A DNA stretch of 64,000 bases from Ruegeria atlantica (GTDB taxonomy: Bacteria; Pseudomonadota; Alphaproteobacteria; Rhodobacterales; Rhodobacteraceae): assembly GCF_013032505.1 (NCBI RefSeq), contig NZ_WQCG01000001.1:434001-498000 (forward strand). Direction: 5' to 3'. This document shows positions 29,385-38,063 of this stretch, piece by piece (position 1 is the first letter of the stretch; the number at the start of each line of letters is the position of its first letter). The notes beneath the pieces are model-generated. The model worked only from the letters and a program-made list of their open reading frames with translations. It was not told the DNA's origin and did no database searches. The position numbers and the translations under genes are program-made.

Positions 29385-30443
29385 TTAAAACATCGGTCGT
29401 GGTGCAGGCGCGCTGAGACCCGACGTGACATTGATCAGGTCCATCGACCCCATGCCCTTGATATCAACCGGACCCAGATCGGACACCTGAAACTCGTCGA
29501 TCAGGGCATATTTCATCTCTTCCGGGGCAACGATATTCATCGGATTCGCAAAGACTTGCAGACGTGAGGCAATGTTCACCGCCGGGCCAAACACATCGTA
29601 AACGTATTTCTGAATACCCACGACCGAACCGACCGCAGGCCCCATACCCAGACCGATCCGGGCCTGCCATTTATGCGGATGGCTTTCGTTGCGCCGTTCG
29701 AGATAACGAAGGAACCGGACCGCACAATGGGCGACTGCCGTTGCGTGGTCCGGCGTGGCATCCGGCATACCCGAGACAGCCAAATAAGCGTCGCCGATGG
29801 TCTTGATCCGTTCGCAACCGTATTGTTCGACGATTCTATCGAAAGCCGTGAAGATGTCGTTCAATTCGCTGAGCGTAACGGTCGGGTCGGTCTTGGCCGC
29901 GAAATCCGTAAAACCCACAAAATCCAGCATCACGACCGATACTTGATCGTACAGCTGCGGGGTGACGACACCGAAGGTTTTGAATTCCTCGTACACAGCG
30001 CGCGGCATGAGGTTCAACAACAACCGTTCGACACGCTCTTTCTCGCGTTCCAATTCGCGCGTGTTACGCTCGACCATGGTCGAATAGCTGTCGATCATGC
30101 TCTCAAGCTCGCGAATGCGAGTTATGTTCTGAAACTCCACCACCAGCACTTGCTCGGACAGGCCACTGGCCAATGAAACTGCGACGGCGAAAATTAGCGT
30201 TCGGCGCTTGGGTTTGACTTGCAATTCAACCGAATAGCGCAAGCCCGATTGTTTGACGTCCTCAAGCTCTTTTGGATCAAGATCAGGGAAATAGTCCAAA
30301 AGGGTCTGACCTTCGGTCGGCGCGCCGAACCATTCGGTAAACGGACCGTTGTGGAACACGAAACCCAAATCCGACGCCCGCACAACGGCGACACCCACGC
30401 CGATCGCACGCAGCAACTGTTCATTTATCGCCAGGATACTCAT
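29385..30443 (-). CDS. PAS-domain class III adenylate/guanylate cyclase
   Basis: 352 residues: a PAS domain at 12-110, a coiled linker (RNTRELEREKERVERLLLNL) and a cyclase homology domain at about 165-345. Metal aspartates are in VMLDFVGFTDF and the second metal loop; ERIKTIGDAYLAVSG carries the Lys and YDVFGPAVNIASRL the Asp that in class III enzymes favour ATP, with the catalytic Asn and Arg also there. It should make cAMP. Its ATG overlaps the globin stop (ATGA), so the two are co-translated and the globin is a likely sensory partner. Confidence 0.88.
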   Translation of the reverse strand: MSILAINEQLLRAIGVGVAVVRASDLGFVFHNGPFTEWFGAPTEGQTLLDYFPDLDPKELEDVKQSGLRYSVELQVKPKRRTLIFAVAVSLASGLSEQVLVVEFQNITRIRELESMIDSYSTMVERNTRELEREKERVERLLLNLMPRAVYEEFKTFGVVTPQLYDQVSVVMLDFVGFTDFAAKTDPTVTLSELNDIFTAFDRIVEQYGCERIKTIGDAYLAVSGMPDATPDHATAVAHCAVRFLRYLERRNESHPHKWQARIGLGMGPAVGSVVGIQKYVYDVFGPAVNIASRLQVFANPMNIVAPEEMKYALIDEFQVSDLGPVDIKGMGSMDLINVTSGLSAPAPRPMF

Positions 30444-30808
30444 GCGGCGTCGCGCGCCACGATTATTGCCCGCTTGGACTCAATGGCATTAAGGGCAATC
30501 TTTATATGTGCGTCTTCCATACCATGCATCGAAAGGGCCTCACTAAAGAGCGCGGCCATTTCGTCAAAATCGGCGTGAGAGATTTTCAGATGACGATGGA
30601 CGGCCTCAATTCTGTCATCGCTAAAGGACGCGGGCCCGCCAACCAAAGAGGAAACGAACTTGGTTTGATGATCGATCAATCGGGGCATGTCTATGTCTTC
30701 GAAGTGGCCGCCGATCTGATCAGACTCCAACGCCATTTCGTAGAACGTCATAACGACCCGAGAGATCGTTTTGAAGCCACCGTATTTTTCGTAAATAGTC
30801 TGCCCCAC
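30440..30808 (-). CDS. Group 1 truncated hemoglobin
   Basis: 122 residues beginning TIYEKYGGFKTISRVVMTFY, the N-terminal pattern of group 1 truncated globins. The proximal histidine is in EAVHRHLKISHADF. It binds heme and gases such as O2 or NO. GTG start at 30808. It heads a two-gene unit with the cyclase, overlapping it by four bases. Its length is normal and no extra domain is fused. Confidence 0.85.
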   Translation of the reverse strand: MGQTIYEKYGGFKTISRVVMTFYEMALESDQIGGHFEDIDMPRLIDHQTKFVSSLVGGPASFSDDRIEAVHRHLKISHADFDEMAALFSEALSMHGMEDAHIKIALNAIESKRAIIVARDAA

Positions 30809-30935
30809 GACACAAAACCCAAACGTTACACACCACTAACGTCACGAGGTTATATCATATTGACAGTTTTGTTAACGCTTATGACGCGAACGCGGCGTGC
30901 AGCGACCATTCAGGTGGTCTTACTGTGACTTGAAT

Positions 30936-31778
30936 TCAAACGCTCAGATCGTCGGTACAGGGAATGAAACCTACGTATCCCCCCTGCTCCAGCAACCGCG
31001 TTTGGCCGCCAAAACGCCAATACAGCTTACGTCCAGTGGCCTTTAGCTCTCGTCGAAGACGGAACCAAAGCGGCCCTTTGTCCAGTTCAGAGTTGGTTTT
31101 TACGTCCTGTGATCGCTCGCTGACTTTTACCTCTTCGACCGTCTGATCCTGTTGTTTCGACCATATCATCTGCACCCCAACTGCTGGAAAACACTGATAC
31201 ATCCGCCAATCCGGACGCGGAATTGAAACGAAGTCGTCAAGGTGATCAGAATATCTTTCGGACCAAGACAGCAGTTTTTGGCAGGCCCGCTGCGACAGCA
31301 CGTAAGCCGCAGCACTTGGCGCCATCTCTAGCATGGGCCGAACGTTTACGCCCGCGATACGGGCCTCAGGCCCAAAACGAAGGGATTTGGGAGAATAGTC
31401 CAGTTTGACCATGTCAAAGGCATCTGGGTCTTCCAACAAAGCTGAGATTACAAACCCTGCCTGAGAAGACATTTCGACGTCATCTTCGAAAACAGCCACA
31501 GCATTCAGGTTTTGATCCACGGCCGTTTGCCAAACAGCACGATGGCTTTCGAAACAAGCGATTTCGCTTCGCCGCAAACCCCACCGGCTGCCGGTACCAG
31601 GAGCATAGCCATTGGCATCCAGCGCGCCACTTTGCTGTGCGTCTGTCGCGCTGAACCGGGTGGCACCCGCTAGGCCACTATGTTCAAACTGCGCCTCCAT
31701 GAAATCACAGCGTGCCGGGACCCGATCTAGGTTAATAAAAAAGGCACCCGTTTTTGGTGGCAGTTCCTGACGTCCCAC
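30936..31778 (-). CDS. Glycosyltransferase family 25 (LPS biosynthesis type)
   Basis: 280 residues. The N-terminal AFFINLDRVPARCDFM and the acidic VAVFEDDVEMS are the landmarks of family 25, which adds sugars (often galactose) to lipooligosaccharide; RSEIACFESHRAVW is also conserved. GTG at 31778 is chosen because AAAGGAAA precedes it and the protein begins properly there; a start at 31829 would add unsupported residues. It is a single gene, not within an LPS cluster. Confidence 0.82.
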   Translation of the reverse strand: MGRQELPPKTGAFFINLDRVPARCDFMEAQFEHSGLAGATRFSATDAQQSGALDANGYAPGTGSRWGLRRSEIACFESHRAVWQTAVDQNLNAVAVFEDDVEMSSQAGFVISALLEDPDAFDMVKLDYSPKSLRFGPEARIAGVNVRPMLEMAPSAAAYVLSQRACQKLLSWSERYSDHLDDFVSIPRPDWRMYQCFPAVGVQMIWSKQQDQTVEEVKVSERSQDVKTNSELDKGPLWFRLRRELKATGRKLYWRFGGQTRLLEQGGYVGFIPCTDDLSV

Positions 31779-31928
31779 GGCGTTTCCTTTCAAGCGGTTA
31801 CGCCAGATACACACCGGTGAGGCGGACAATCAAGTCCGTGCTTGGGCAATAAGCATTGCGTTATGCCTATTCAGAATTAGAAGCCCCGATTAAGCTGCGC
31901 TGGGAAAACAAAAAACAGGATTCTTGTA

Positions 31929-32903
31929 ATGACGTCTCATGGATATTCTGGCGGCCGCCTCAACCTTCCGTTTGTGGGCATTTCGACTTTTGGCAAGGCT
32001 CCGTATGTCATGGATTGGGACAAAATCGAAGCCGACGTCGCCATCATGGGAGCCCCTTTTGATTTTGGCACGCAATGGCGCTCGGGCGCCCGTTTCGGCC
32101 CAAGGGCGGTGCGAGAGGCGTCGACCCTGTTCAGCTTTGGGCACGCAGGCGCGTATGATCACGAGGATGATGCCACTTACCTAGATGCCTCGGTCCGGAT
32201 GGTCGATATCGGCGATGCGGATATCATTCACACCAAAACCGAAGAAAGCCACGCAAACATTCAATTCGGTGTGGAAAAGATGCTGAACGCGGGCGCCCTG
32301 CCCGTTACCATCGGCGGAGATCACTCGGTCAACATCCCGTGTATCAACGCTTTCGAGAAAGATTGCGAAAAAAACGGACCCATCCACGTTGTTCAGATCG
32401 ATGCACATCTGGACTTCGTAGACGAACGCCACGGCGTGACCGCGGGACACGGCAACCCCATGCGACGCGCGATTGAAAAGCCTTACGTTTCAGGCATGAC
32501 ACAACTGGGCATCCGGAACGTGTCATCAACAGCCAAAGAAGGGTATGAGGACGCCCGCGCCCGTGGGTCTGACATTCTGTCCGTGCGACAGGTGCGCAAG
32601 CTTGGTACTAATGGCGTTCTGGCGCGCATCCCCGAGGGCGCACGGTACTATGTGACGATTGATATTGACGCGTTCTGCCCTTCTATCGCCTCTGGCACCG
32701 GAACGCCCAGCCACGGCGGGTTCCAGTACTATGATGTCCTAGAGATCATTCAGGGGCTTGCGAAACGCGGAGAGGTGGTTGGAATTGACCTTGTCGAAGT
32801 AGCTCCGAACTACGACCCGACCGAGAGCACGCAGATTCTGGCAGCGCAGGTTCTGTTGAACTTCATCGGATTCATTTTTCACGAACGTGGCAAGAAGGGC
32901 TAA
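31929..32903 (+). CDS. Agmatinase/ureohydrolase family protein
   Basis: 324 residues. All Mn ligand motifs are present: GGDHS at 129-133, DAHLD at 158-162 and DIDAF at 245-249. Ureohydrolases split urea from a guanidino compound; relatives act on agmatine, guanidinobutyrate, guanidinopropionate or guanidine, and sequence alone does not decide. It is convergent with a creatinase, 21 bp from its stop, in a region with a polyamine-type importer and a DUF1989 gene, so a guanidino substrate other than agmatine is plausible. Upstream 150 bp are shared with the divergent glycosyltransferase gene. Confidence 0.9.
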   Translation: MTSHGYSGGRLNLPFVGISTFGKAPYVMDWDKIEADVAIMGAPFDFGTQWRSGARFGPRAVREASTLFSFGHAGAYDHEDDATYLDASVRMVDIGDADIIHTKTEESHANIQFGVEKMLNAGALPVTIGGDHSVNIPCINAFEKDCEKNGPIHVVQIDAHLDFVDERHGVTAGHGNPMRRAIEKPYVSGMTQLGIRNVSSTAKEGYEDARARGSDILSVRQVRKLGTNGVLARIPEGARYYVTIDIDAFCPSIASGTGTPSHGGFQYYDVLEIIQGLAKRGEVVGIDLVEVAPNYDPTESTQILAAQVLLNFIGFIFHERGKKG

Positions 32904-32924
32904 GCGCCCTTCCTGCCGAATAGA

Positions 32925-34145
32925 TCATGCACTGATCGTGTTGTGTTCAGGGCCGTAGGGGAAGCCAGTGATGTTCTCAGCGCCGGTTTCCTCGACCACC
33001 AAAATATCGTGTTCCCGGTATCCGCCTGCACCCTTCTGACCTTCTGGAATCCACAGCATCGGCTCAATTGAAACGACCATGCCCGGTTCCAGAACCGTAT
33101 CGATATCCTCGCGCAGCTCCAGCCCCGCTTCGCGCCCGTAATAGTGACTGAGGATCCCGAAAGAATGGCCGTATCCGAATGAACGGTACTGCAGCAGGCC
33201 TTCGTCGGCGAAGAAGCGGTTGATCTCTTCACAGATTCCGGAACAGGTCGCACCCGGCTTGATCAAGCTCAGGCCCAGCTCATGCGCAGCAACATTGGCC
33301 TTCCAAATACGCAGGCTTTCAGCATCCGGCTCACCCAAGAAAAGGGTCCGTTCCAGAGCGGTGTAGTAGCCCGAGATCATCGGGAAGGTGTTCAGAGACA
33401 GGATATCGCCCTTTTCCAGCGCCCGCTTGGTGACGGGGTTATGCGCACCATCGGTGTTCAGGCCGGACTGAAACCAGACCCAGGTATCGCGGTATTCGGC
33501 GTCGGGATAAGCACGCGCAATCTCGGCTTCCATTGCGTCGCGGCCTGCCATTGCGATCTCGATCTCGGTCGCACCTTCGCGGATCGCTGCATGAATGGCC
33601 GCGCCGCCTACGTCTGCTGTCCGCGCACCACCCTTGATCAGTTCGATCTCTTCAGCCGATTTCACCATCCGCGCAGCCATCGTGTCAGGCGCAATGTCGA
33701 CCAGTTCAGGTGCGCCCAACATGTCCACCGCAGTGTCACGCATCGCTAGTGTCAAATGATCACCTTCAATGCCGACGCGACGCGCCGACCCGATCAGGTT
33801 GGCCACTGCACGCCAGTAGTTGTTCCGCTTCCAATCGGTGTAGATCACGTTCTCTTCAACCGACCGTCGCCACGGTTGCCCGGCGTCGATATTCGCCGAC
33901 ACCGTCGTGCAAGCATCCTGCGTCACAACACAACCGTATGGGCGGCCAAACGAGCAGTACAGGAAGCCTGAGTAGTATGCGATGTTGTGCATCGACGTCA
34001 GCAAAACGGCCGGAATATCACGCGCCGTCATTGTTGCACGCAGGCTGGCAAGGCGACGATCGTATTCCGCGCGGCTGAACGGCAAAGGCGCCTTGTCGCC
34101 ATTGTGGCTTGTGAAGAACTCGGGGCGATTGTTTAGATCTTTCAT
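32925..34145 (-). CDS. Creatinase (creatine amidinohydrolase)
   Basis: 406 residues. It resembles Pseudomonas creatinase along its length: SHNGDK, NIAYYSGFLYCSFGRPY, GQPWRRSVEENVIYTDW, FQSGLNTDGAHNPVT, GYYTALERTLFL and SHYYGREAGLELREDIDTVL. His235 corresponds to the catalytic His232 and Arg68 to the carboxylate-binding Arg64 of that enzyme. Metal ligands of true M24 peptidases are missing, as expected. It converts creatine and water to sarcosine and urea. It follows the ABC transporter genes on the same strand after a structured 161-base spacer. soxBDAG at 50435-55481 could oxidise the sarcosine. Confidence 0.9.
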   Translation of the reverse strand: MKDLNNRPEFFTSHNGDKAPLPFSRAEYDRRLASLRATMTARDIPAVLLTSMHNIAYYSGFLYCSFGRPYGCVVTQDACTTVSANIDAGQPWRRSVEENVIYTDWKRNNYWRAVANLIGSARRVGIEGDHLTLAMRDTAVDMLGAPELVDIAPDTMAARMVKSAEEIELIKGGARTADVGGAAIHAAIREGATEIEIAMAGRDAMEAEIARAYPDAEYRDTWVWFQSGLNTDGAHNPVTKRALEKGDILSLNTFPMISGYYTALERTLFLGEPDAESLRIWKANVAAHELGLSLIKPGATCSGICEEINRFFADEGLLQYRSFGYGHSFGILSHYYGREAGLELREDIDTVLEPGMVVSIEPMLWIPEGQKGAGGYREHDILVVEETGAENITGFPYGPEHNTISA

Positions 34146-34157
34146 CTTTGACTCTCC

Positions 34158-34276
34158 TCAACGCCGGACTGGCATCGCCCGGCCACAAGTCCCGGCGTTC
34201 AGGACGAGCGGCCTCGGGATCCGAGAGCCATGCACCCCGCGTTTCGTCACGACGCCATCGTGACCGAGGTGCATGG
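34158..34276 (-). promoter_or_regulatory. Three-hairpin structured leader upstream of creatinase
   Basis: Reading the minus strand from the permease stop to the creatinase ATG, three inverted repeats follow each other: CCATGCACC/GGTGCATGG (34228-34276) enclosing a second perfect stem GTCACGA-TGGCG-TCGTGAC; CTCGG-ATC-CCGAG (34213-34225); and AACGCCGGGACT/AGTCCGGCGTT with one bulged base (34160-34199), whose 3' arm ends just before the GAGGAG ribosome binding site. No T-run follows any stem, so none is a simple terminator. It could be a cis-acting RNA controlling creatinase translation, an mRNA stabiliser, or a BIME-like repeat. Confidence 0.55.
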
Positions 34277-34306
34277 TGAAATCGCTAAATCAGCTTTTGA
34301 GTCGCG

Positions 34307-35518
34307 TCAAGCCGGGCTGAGGCCCCGCAGACGTTCTGACCGGCGGCGCAGCAGTTCGACCGTAGTCAACAGCGCGATTGAGATCACCACAAGGATGGTC
34401 GCGACGGCCAGAATGGTCGGGCTGATCTGCTCGCGCAGGCCGGTGAACATCTGCCACGGCAGTGTCTTCTGGCTGGCCGAGCCGACAAACAGAACCACCA
34501 CAACTTCGTCAAACGAAGTAATAAAGGCGAACAGTCCACCCGAAATCACACCCGGCAGGATTAGAGGCATCTGGATTTTGAAGAACGTCCGCACCGGACC
34601 CGCGCCCATATTCGCAGCAGCCCTCGTAAGTGACTGATCGAATCCCACCAACGTCGCGGTCACCGTGATGATCACGAAAGGAATCCCGAGAACAGCATGG
34701 GCCAGCACAACTTTGACATATCCGACGAAGTTCTTGTTCATGCCAAGCGAGCCTTCAAGAAAACGGCCGATGTCACTGTAGAAAAAGAACATACCGGTGG
34801 CCGAAATGATCAGCGGCACGATCATCGGTGAAATCAGGATGCCCATGATCGCCCGGCGACCCGGAACGTGCGACTGACTAAGGCCAATCGCCGCCAGTGT
34901 TCCCAACGTGACCGAGATAATGGTCGCAATCGGGGCAATGATCAGCGAGTTCTTGAAACTGCGCTGCCATTCATTGTTGGTGAAGAAGTCACGGTAGTGC
35001 TTCAGCGAATAACCCTCAGGGTCCAGACGCAGCATTTCCGGCGTAAAGGTAAAGAAGTCCTGCGCATTGAACGACAGGGGCAGAACCACAAGGATCGGCG
35101 TGATCAGGAACACGAAGATCGCGCCACAGATCACCCGGAAAGTATAGTGCCACAACACCTGACCTGCTGTCATGTAAGGCAGCAATTTTTGGCGATAGCG
35201 CCCTTCGTAGAGCCAGAAGATGAAGAACGCAAAAAACCATCCCGCCAAAAGTCCGACGATTAAGCCCGTGATGCCCGCAAAGAAAAACCCAATCGCAGCA
35301 AGTCCCAGGATCGTGATCCAACGCGCGACGCGTTCATTGTCCAGCACGTTGATATACAACCACGCCAGACCCGCCATCAGTGCAGCACCGATCACTATGC
35401 CCAACAGGACATTGTCCTGCCCGGCACCGACAAACATGCCTAGAAATCCTCCAGCGATTGCGACAGTCGGCAGAACCATCGACAGCGGTTTGCGGGATAT
35501 TGGTGTAAGTGCAGCCAT
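34307..35518 (-). CDS. ABC transporter permease (PotC-like) with extra N-terminal helices
   Basis: 403 residues. The C-terminal 270 residues are a PotC-type permease with the EAA loop NMGAGPVRTFFKIQMPLILPG. The first 105 residues add about three or four transmembrane helices (VAIAGGFLGMFVGAGQ, NVLLGIVIGAALMAGLAWLY, ILGLAAIGFFFAGITGLIVG) and are absent from classic PotC (about 264 residues). It is the second permease of a polyamine/opine-type importer, six bases after the first permease. Confidence 0.9.
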   Translation of the reverse strand: MAALTPISRKPLSMVLPTVAIAGGFLGMFVGAGQDNVLLGIVIGAALMAGLAWLYINVLDNERVARWITILGLAAIGFFFAGITGLIVGLLAGWFFAFFIFWLYEGRYRQKLLPYMTAGQVLWHYTFRVICGAIFVFLITPILVVLPLSFNAQDFFTFTPEMLRLDPEGYSLKHYRDFFTNNEWQRSFKNSLIIAPIATIISVTLGTLAAIGLSQSHVPGRRAIMGILISPMIVPLIISATGMFFFYSDIGRFLEGSLGMNKNFVGYVKVVLAHAVLGIPFVIITVTATLVGFDQSLTRAAANMGAGPVRTFFKIQMPLILPGVISGGLFAFITSFDEVVVVLFVGSASQKTLPWQMFTGLREQISPTILAVATILVVISIALLTTVELLRRRSERLRGLSPA

Positions 35519-35523
35519 ATTCT

Positions 35524-36795
35524 TTATCCCAGCTTGACGTTATCAATGCCGACGATCTTGTCGTAGCACCAGTAAAGTAGAAGAACGACCGCCAATAGTA
35601 TTGTACCCAGCGCCGCAGCTAGTCCCCAGTTGAGTGACGACGAAATGTGATACGCAATCCGGTTCGAGATGAAGACACCTTTAGTGCCGCCTACGATCTC
35701 GGGCGTGATGTAGTAGCCGATCGCCAGAATGAACACGAGGATCGACCCCGCGCCGATGCCCGGAATGGATTGGGGGAAGTAAATCCGCCAGAAGGTCGTC
35801 CAGTTCGTAGCGCCCATGGATTTCGCCGCGCGAGTGTAAGTCGGCGGGATCGTCTGCATGACCGAATACATCGGCAGGATCATGAACGGCAGCAGGATAT
35901 GCGTCATCGCAATGATCGTGCCGAATTGGTTGTTGATGATCACCAGCCTTGCATCATCGGCAACAAACCCCAGCCAGACCAACGTCTCGTTGATCACCCC
36001 TTGCTGTTGCAACATCACTTTCCACGCAGACGTCCGCACCAGCAGCGAGGTCCAGAACGGAAGCAGCACCAAAATCATCAGCAGGTTCGAAACGCGCATC
36101 GGCAGATTGGCCAGCAGGTACGAGATCGGATAGGCGAGCAGAATACACGAGCCAGTAATAATCAGCGACATGAACAAGGTCCGCCCGAACAGCTTGATAA
36201 GGATACGTTTATCTTCGGGTTGGGCCTGCGCACCTTCTGGCGTGCGCTGCATATCAACGGCGTTCAGGAAGTACCCATTGGTGATCGGCACTGCATGCGT
36301 CTTGATCACACGCCAGGTATTCACATCCCCCCAGCCGTCGTGAATCTCGATCAGCTTTTCCTTGAACGGCGCGTCAGCTTCTGGGTCCAATCGTTTGATC
36401 TTGCGTCCCGATTGCCTGAACATCGAGGACATTCCTGTCTGTTCGTAGTTCAGGCGTGAACCCAGTTTCGTATGTTCTTTTGCGTCAATTGCGGCGACCA
36501 TATCTTTGGCAAAGGCCGCATACAGCGCCTCATCCGGTAGCTCTCCGCTTTCGGCATCCCAATTCTGCAACTCGACCACCGTAAGGGGAAGCGTTTGGGA
36601 CACTATCCCGTTCTCAACCGAGCGGAACAGCATCGAAACGATCGGTATCACAAAGGACAGCAGTACAAACAGCAGCAAGGGCGCAATCAGAGCCAAAGCC
36701 CGAAGTTTTCGGCGGCGCAAGGATCGCGCCAGAGATTTCTTCAGCGGCGTGCCATCGGCAGCAAGCATCGGACCGGATTGAGTAGCGTCAGTCAT
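35524..36795 (-). CDS. ABC transporter permease (PotB-like)
   Basis: 423 residues. Transmembrane helix 1 at about 31-55, then a periplasmic stretch of some 140 residues, then five helices with the EAA loop SMGATNWTTFWRIYFPQSIPG. The long loop makes it larger than PotB (about 285) but is seen in putrescine/spermidine-like importers. ATG 36795 follows AAGGGA. It pairs with the next permease, the periplasmic binding protein and the ATPase. Confidence 0.9.
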   Translation of the reverse strand: MTDATQSGPMLAADGTPLKKSLARSLRRRKLRALALIAPLLLFVLLSFVIPIVSMLFRSVENGIVSQTLPLTVVELQNWDAESGELPDEALYAAFAKDMVAAIDAKEHTKLGSRLNYEQTGMSSMFRQSGRKIKRLDPEADAPFKEKLIEIHDGWGDVNTWRVIKTHAVPITNGYFLNAVDMQRTPEGAQAQPEDKRILIKLFGRTLFMSLIITGSCILLAYPISYLLANLPMRVSNLLMILVLLPFWTSLLVRTSAWKVMLQQQGVINETLVWLGFVADDARLVIINNQFGTIIAMTHILLPFMILPMYSVMQTIPPTYTRAAKSMGATNWTTFWRIYFPQSIPGIGAGSILVFILAIGYYITPEIVGGTKGVFISNRIAYHISSSLNWGLAAALGTILLAVVLLLYWCYDKIVGIDNVKLG

Positions 36796-36818
36796 CTGCG
36801 TCCCTTGGTCTTAGGTAA

Positions 36819-36842
36819 GCCGGGGCCAATGGCGGCCCCGGC
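36819..36842 (-). promoter_or_regulatory. Intercistronic hairpin after the binding-protein gene
   Basis: GCCGGGGCC-AATGGC-GGCCCCGGC, a perfect 9-bp stem within the 66 bp between the binding-protein stop and the first permease start. No T-run follows on the minus strand, so it more likely protects the upstream message, giving more binding protein than permease, as hairpins at this place often do. Confidence 0.7.
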
Positions 36843-36861
36843 CATGTTTTTCAGAACCGGC

Positions 36862-37953
36862 TTATTTTGCCAGCCATGCCTGGAATTTCGCGTCGATATC
36901 GTCGCGGTAGTCAGCCCAGAACTCGTAGTTGTACAGGAACGTGTTCTTGGCGTTTTCCGGATCAGTAGGCATGTGTGGTGCCATGTCGATACCCAGATCA
37001 GCGTGCTGACCAACCAGCGGTGCCGAAGACGCACGTGCCGGGCCGTACGAGATGTACTTGGCCTGATCCGCCAGACGCTGCGTGTCTGTTGCGAACATGA
37101 TGTAGTCCAAGGCACGCTGTTGGCGCTCTTCGCTCAGACCGGCGGGAATGATCCAGCCATCCAGATCGAATACCTGCGCGTCCCACAGCATGGCAACGGG
37201 CTGCTTCTGCTCTTCGATCACACTGAACAGGCGACCGTTGTAGGTTGAGCCCATGATGACTTCGCCGTCGGCCAGCAACTGAGGCGTATCTGCACCTGCG
37301 GACCACCAGACAACGCTGTCCTTGATGGTGTCCAACTTGGCCAGAGCCTGATCCTGCCCTTCCGGGGTCGCCAGAACGTCATAAACGTCGTCTTTGGCAA
37401 CGCCGTCACATAGCAGCGCCCATTCCATGTTGTTGATCGGACGTTTTTCCAGCGAACGTTTGCCCGGGTAGTTTTCCAAGTCAAACACTGCGCAGATTTC
37501 GGTCGGAGGGTTATCGCCGACCAGATCGGTACGATAGCCGAATGTGGTCGAGTACACGATCTGCGGGATAAAGCAGTCGCTGACCAGTAGATCGCCGAAG
37601 TCGTCGGAGGCAGACGTCCCATCCGGAGCCGGAGCCAGCTGGGTGTCAAAGTCAATTTCCAGCGCCAGACCTTCGTCGCAAAGACGAATGGCGTCCGCCG
37701 CAACAACGTCAACAACATCCCAGGTAACGTTGCCAGCTTCGTTCATGGCCCGCAGTTTGGCAACCGCCTCGGCCGAGCTGTCATCATTCAGGATGGTGAC
37801 GCCGGTCTTTTCTGAATAGGGCTCGTGATAGGCCTTCAGTTGCGATTTGGAATAGGCTCCGCCCCAAGAGACGATCGTCATCTCTTCGGCTGACGCGGCG
37901 CCGGCAACAGCCACAATCGCACTCGCCATTAGAGTGGTTTTGGTAACTTTCAT
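36862..37953 (-). CDS. Periplasmic substrate-binding protein (PotD-like)
   Basis: 363 residues with signal peptide KVTKTTLMASAIVAVAGAASA and mature start EEMTIVSWGGAYSKSQ, typical of family 1 solute-binding proteins for spermidine/putrescine and related compounds. DGWIIPAGLSEERQQRALDY is the C-terminal lobe. Ligand cannot be assigned by eye; a guanidino or quaternary compound such as creatine fits the downstream creatinase. ATG 37953 follows CAGGGAG. Confidence 0.9.
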   Translation of the reverse strand: MKVTKTTLMASAIVAVAGAASAEEMTIVSWGGAYSKSQLKAYHEPYSEKTGVTILNDDSSAEAVAKLRAMNEAGNVTWDVVDVVAADAIRLCDEGLALEIDFDTQLAPAPDGTSASDDFGDLLVSDCFIPQIVYSTTFGYRTDLVGDNPPTEICAVFDLENYPGKRSLEKRPINNMEWALLCDGVAKDDVYDVLATPEGQDQALAKLDTIKDSVVWWSAGADTPQLLADGEVIMGSTYNGRLFSVIEEQKQPVAMLWDAQVFDLDGWIIPAGLSEERQQRALDYIMFATDTQRLADQAKYISYGPARASSAPLVGQHADLGIDMAPHMPTDPENAKNTFLYNYEFWADYRDDIDAKFQAWLAK

Positions 37954-38063
37954 CGTTAACTCCCTGTTTTCCCGTTAATCTTTTTCATTGCGGTTGGGCC
38001 ACGGGGTAACCCACGCATGCCTTTCCCCGCACATATTGGTTACACGAGCGGGGTAATTCCTGA

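Noticed and set aside
34158..34306. Guanidine (ykkC-type) riboswitch before creatinase
   Set aside because: No ACGR tetraloops as in guanidine-II, and no match to the guanidine-I or -III cores that I can see; left as an unassigned structured leader.
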